A stretch of 6,653 nt of DNA from CAZQGO01 sp964593065. Its GTDB lineage: Bacteria; Oederibacteriota; JAAXVQ01. Positions 5,376-6,653 of the stretch are shown piece after piece. Position 1 is the stretch's first letter; each line of letters starts with the position of its first letter. The position numbers were made by a program, and so were the translations under genes. The DNA lies in the NCBI GenBank assembly GCA_964593065.1, contig CAZQGO010000040.1, positions 1 through 6,653 on the forward strand, written 5' to 3'. The notes below the pieces were generated by a model that searched no databases, had not been told where the DNA came from, and worked only from the letters and a program-made list of their open reading frames with translations.

Positions 5376-6653
5376 TCGGGCAGGTCGGCGATGGCGGCCT
5401 TCAGTCCCTGCCCTTCAGTGAGGTTGATGTAGCTCTTAATGAACTCCGCGGTGCGGATCTGCGGATCCTGCAGGTTCCGGCCCGGGAACATGAAATCCAG
5501 CCGCCCGACCGCCTGGGTGAGGGTTTGGGCCTGCGGGGTCTGCGCCAGCTCCAGCGCCGCCTGATTGAAGATCGCCTCGGCGTACTCGTGCCCGGAGAAG
5601 AAGGAGGTCAGATTACCGGGCACGTAGGCGGCTTTGCCCGTGGGGCGCTCGCCGCCGATCTTGATTTCCGGGAACAGGTCCTTCAACGAGCGGGGACCCG
5701 CTTCCAGCTTGGTCAGGGCCTCGGCCAGCAACTGCATGTGGCCGAAATGCTGCGCCTCAGGAGCGACCTCCAATGTGATGCCCCTGGCCGCCAGGATCTC
5801 CTTCATCGCGTCGGCTGCGCCCTCGCGCTGGCCGTTCATCCGGTCCAGGAACTGTTGGGCCAGCGTGCCCTGCCGGACCGTTTCCTGTGCCTTCGGGGCT
5901 TCGTAGGCCACGTCCTGGGACCCGGTTTCCGTCAAGCGCAGGGTATCCGTAGCCAACAGGGCGGGAGTCTGCGGGGTCAGCACCACGACCGCCGCCAGGG
6001 CGCCGGCCAAGGACAGGGTTCCGACCGCTGCGCCGCTCAAACTGGTGACGGCCAACGCGGCCACGGCCACCACCCCGGCGGCCGCCATGACGGGATTCTG
6101 CCTGAGCATCTGGCCCAGGGGCTGGGCCCGCAGGGCCTGCGAGAACTGCGCTAACTGCTGCAGGGGTTTCTGCAGGGCCGTGGTGATGCGGGTCTCCAGG
6201 CCCGCCCGGTTTGTATTCAAATCATAGCGCTGGGCCAGGTCCGCGGATTGCTCGACCAGGGTATCCCGGTAAGCCTGTGCCTGCTGATATGTAAGCACCT
6301 GGTCCCGGTACGTGATCATCTGGCCGGGACGGGCATTGGCCATGACCTGGTTGATTTCAGCGAGCGTTCCCTGGAGATTGCCGTAAGTCGCCCGGGCTTG
6401 TCCCGGCATGCGGATGACCTGCAAAGCGGGGCCAAAAGTCGTACGCAGCCCGCCCAGGGCGTTCGAGAGAGCTTCGATGGGTTTTCCCAGCCCCGGTATG
6501 GCGGTAAGGGTCTGGAACAGGGTCTGGCCCGTGGCGGTGGATGATGGCTCAAGATTCAGCCTCTGGTAGACGCGCCAGTCGGCCCCGAAAGTCTCCTGCA
6601 TGGCCGGCTGGTACCAGTTCAAGCCGTATTTTTCATAATGGCCCTGCATGGTT
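5376..6653 (-). CDS. Internal or N-terminal part of a giant membrane protein (both ends cut)
   Basis: Open from the window edge to the N gap, 425 complete codons. The first visible Met (6647-6649) has only four bases before it, so the true start is unknown. Counting from that Met: ETFG motif 19-35; a Gln/Ala-rich, probably helical or coiled region about 85-185; a membrane hairpin of two hydrophobic stretches, 187-204 and 206-224; then a soluble region, 235-424. In that region GHEYAE (353-358) and AEF (401-403) are spaced like zinc ligands of gluzincins such as anthrax lethal factor, but the second His is Glu, so it may be inactive or unrelated. I do not recognise the full protein. It probably continues past the gap to the stop at 4492, making at least about 685 visible residues plus missing parts. 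Envelope location is inferred from the hydrophobic segments. Confidence 0.8.
6545..6595 (-). repeat. ETFG protein repeat, copy 1
   Basis: ETFGADWRVYQRLNLEP, preceded by a Tyr/Trp-rich stretch (HYEKYGLNWYQPAMQ). It shares 8 of 17 residues with copy 2 at 5224-5274. Unlike copy 2, about 150 residues of helical sequence separate it from the following membrane hairpin. Confidence 0.6.

Noticed and set aside
4351..5421. Plus-strand open frame running over the terminator and through the N gap
   Set aside because: Antisense to a well-supported minus gene, crosses the gap filler, and its translation lacks any recognisable motif.
5261..6154. 297-codon plus-strand open frame beginning before the gap
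   Set aside because: Starts just before the Ns, reads through them, and is the antisense shadow of the minus gene.
1..6653. CRISPR array, tRNA, rRNA, insertion sequence or attachment site
   Set aside because: I saw no regularly spaced longer repeats, no cloverleaf-like sequence, no transposase motif and no terminal inverted repeats.

Overview
The window looks like a piece of a draft or metagenome-assembled bacterial scaffold: it contains a run of exactly 100 N (5276-5375). The most likely source is a member of the candidate phylum Omnitrophota or a similar uncultured lineage. This rests on my memory of protein style (very large, weakly conserved membrane/envelope proteins; an N-terminal 'IHDLHCNYE...GIEGESG' domain of the ChaN/TraB/TIKI type; a repeated 'ETFG...Y.R.N..P' motif). 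It is an inference, with no marker gene in view. Coding DNA is GC-rich, while the two intergenic stretches are conspicuously AT-rich.

All genes I can support lie on the minus strand. From the right, 6653 down to 4492 is one very large gene cut by the window edge and by the N gap. Its visible parts carry an ETFG motif, a long helical region, a membrane hairpin, a possible degenerate zinc-protease-like segment, then (after the gap) a second ETFG motif, a second membrane hairpin and a C-terminal domain. It ends at 4492 and is followed by a strong rho-independent terminator (4429-4467).

From 4428 to 4109 lies the control region of the next gene: a sigma70-like promoter (4319-4347) with a perfect 17-bp dyad overlapping its -10 box, then a leader of about 200 nt with a two-tier hairpin, three phased TCCGGC repeats, twelve GGA triplets and a ribosome binding site that can fold into a small hairpin.

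The second gene (4108-152) is complete and encodes a 1318-residue exported or membrane protein. It joins a ChaN/TIKI-like domain to several membrane segments and an unrecognised C-terminal half. After its stop comes 151 bp of AT-rich DNA with short repeats, a weak promoter-like pair of boxes and a good Shine-Dalgarno sequence at the very window edge, suggesting another minus-strand gene just outside.

The two proteins share a general design (large, membrane hairpins, small C-terminal domain ending in -AA) and adjacent position, but separate promoter and terminator signals indicate two transcription units. No function can be assigned with confidence to either. The best candidate for something undescribed is this pair of large envelope proteins together with the structured, GGA-rich leader of the second one.
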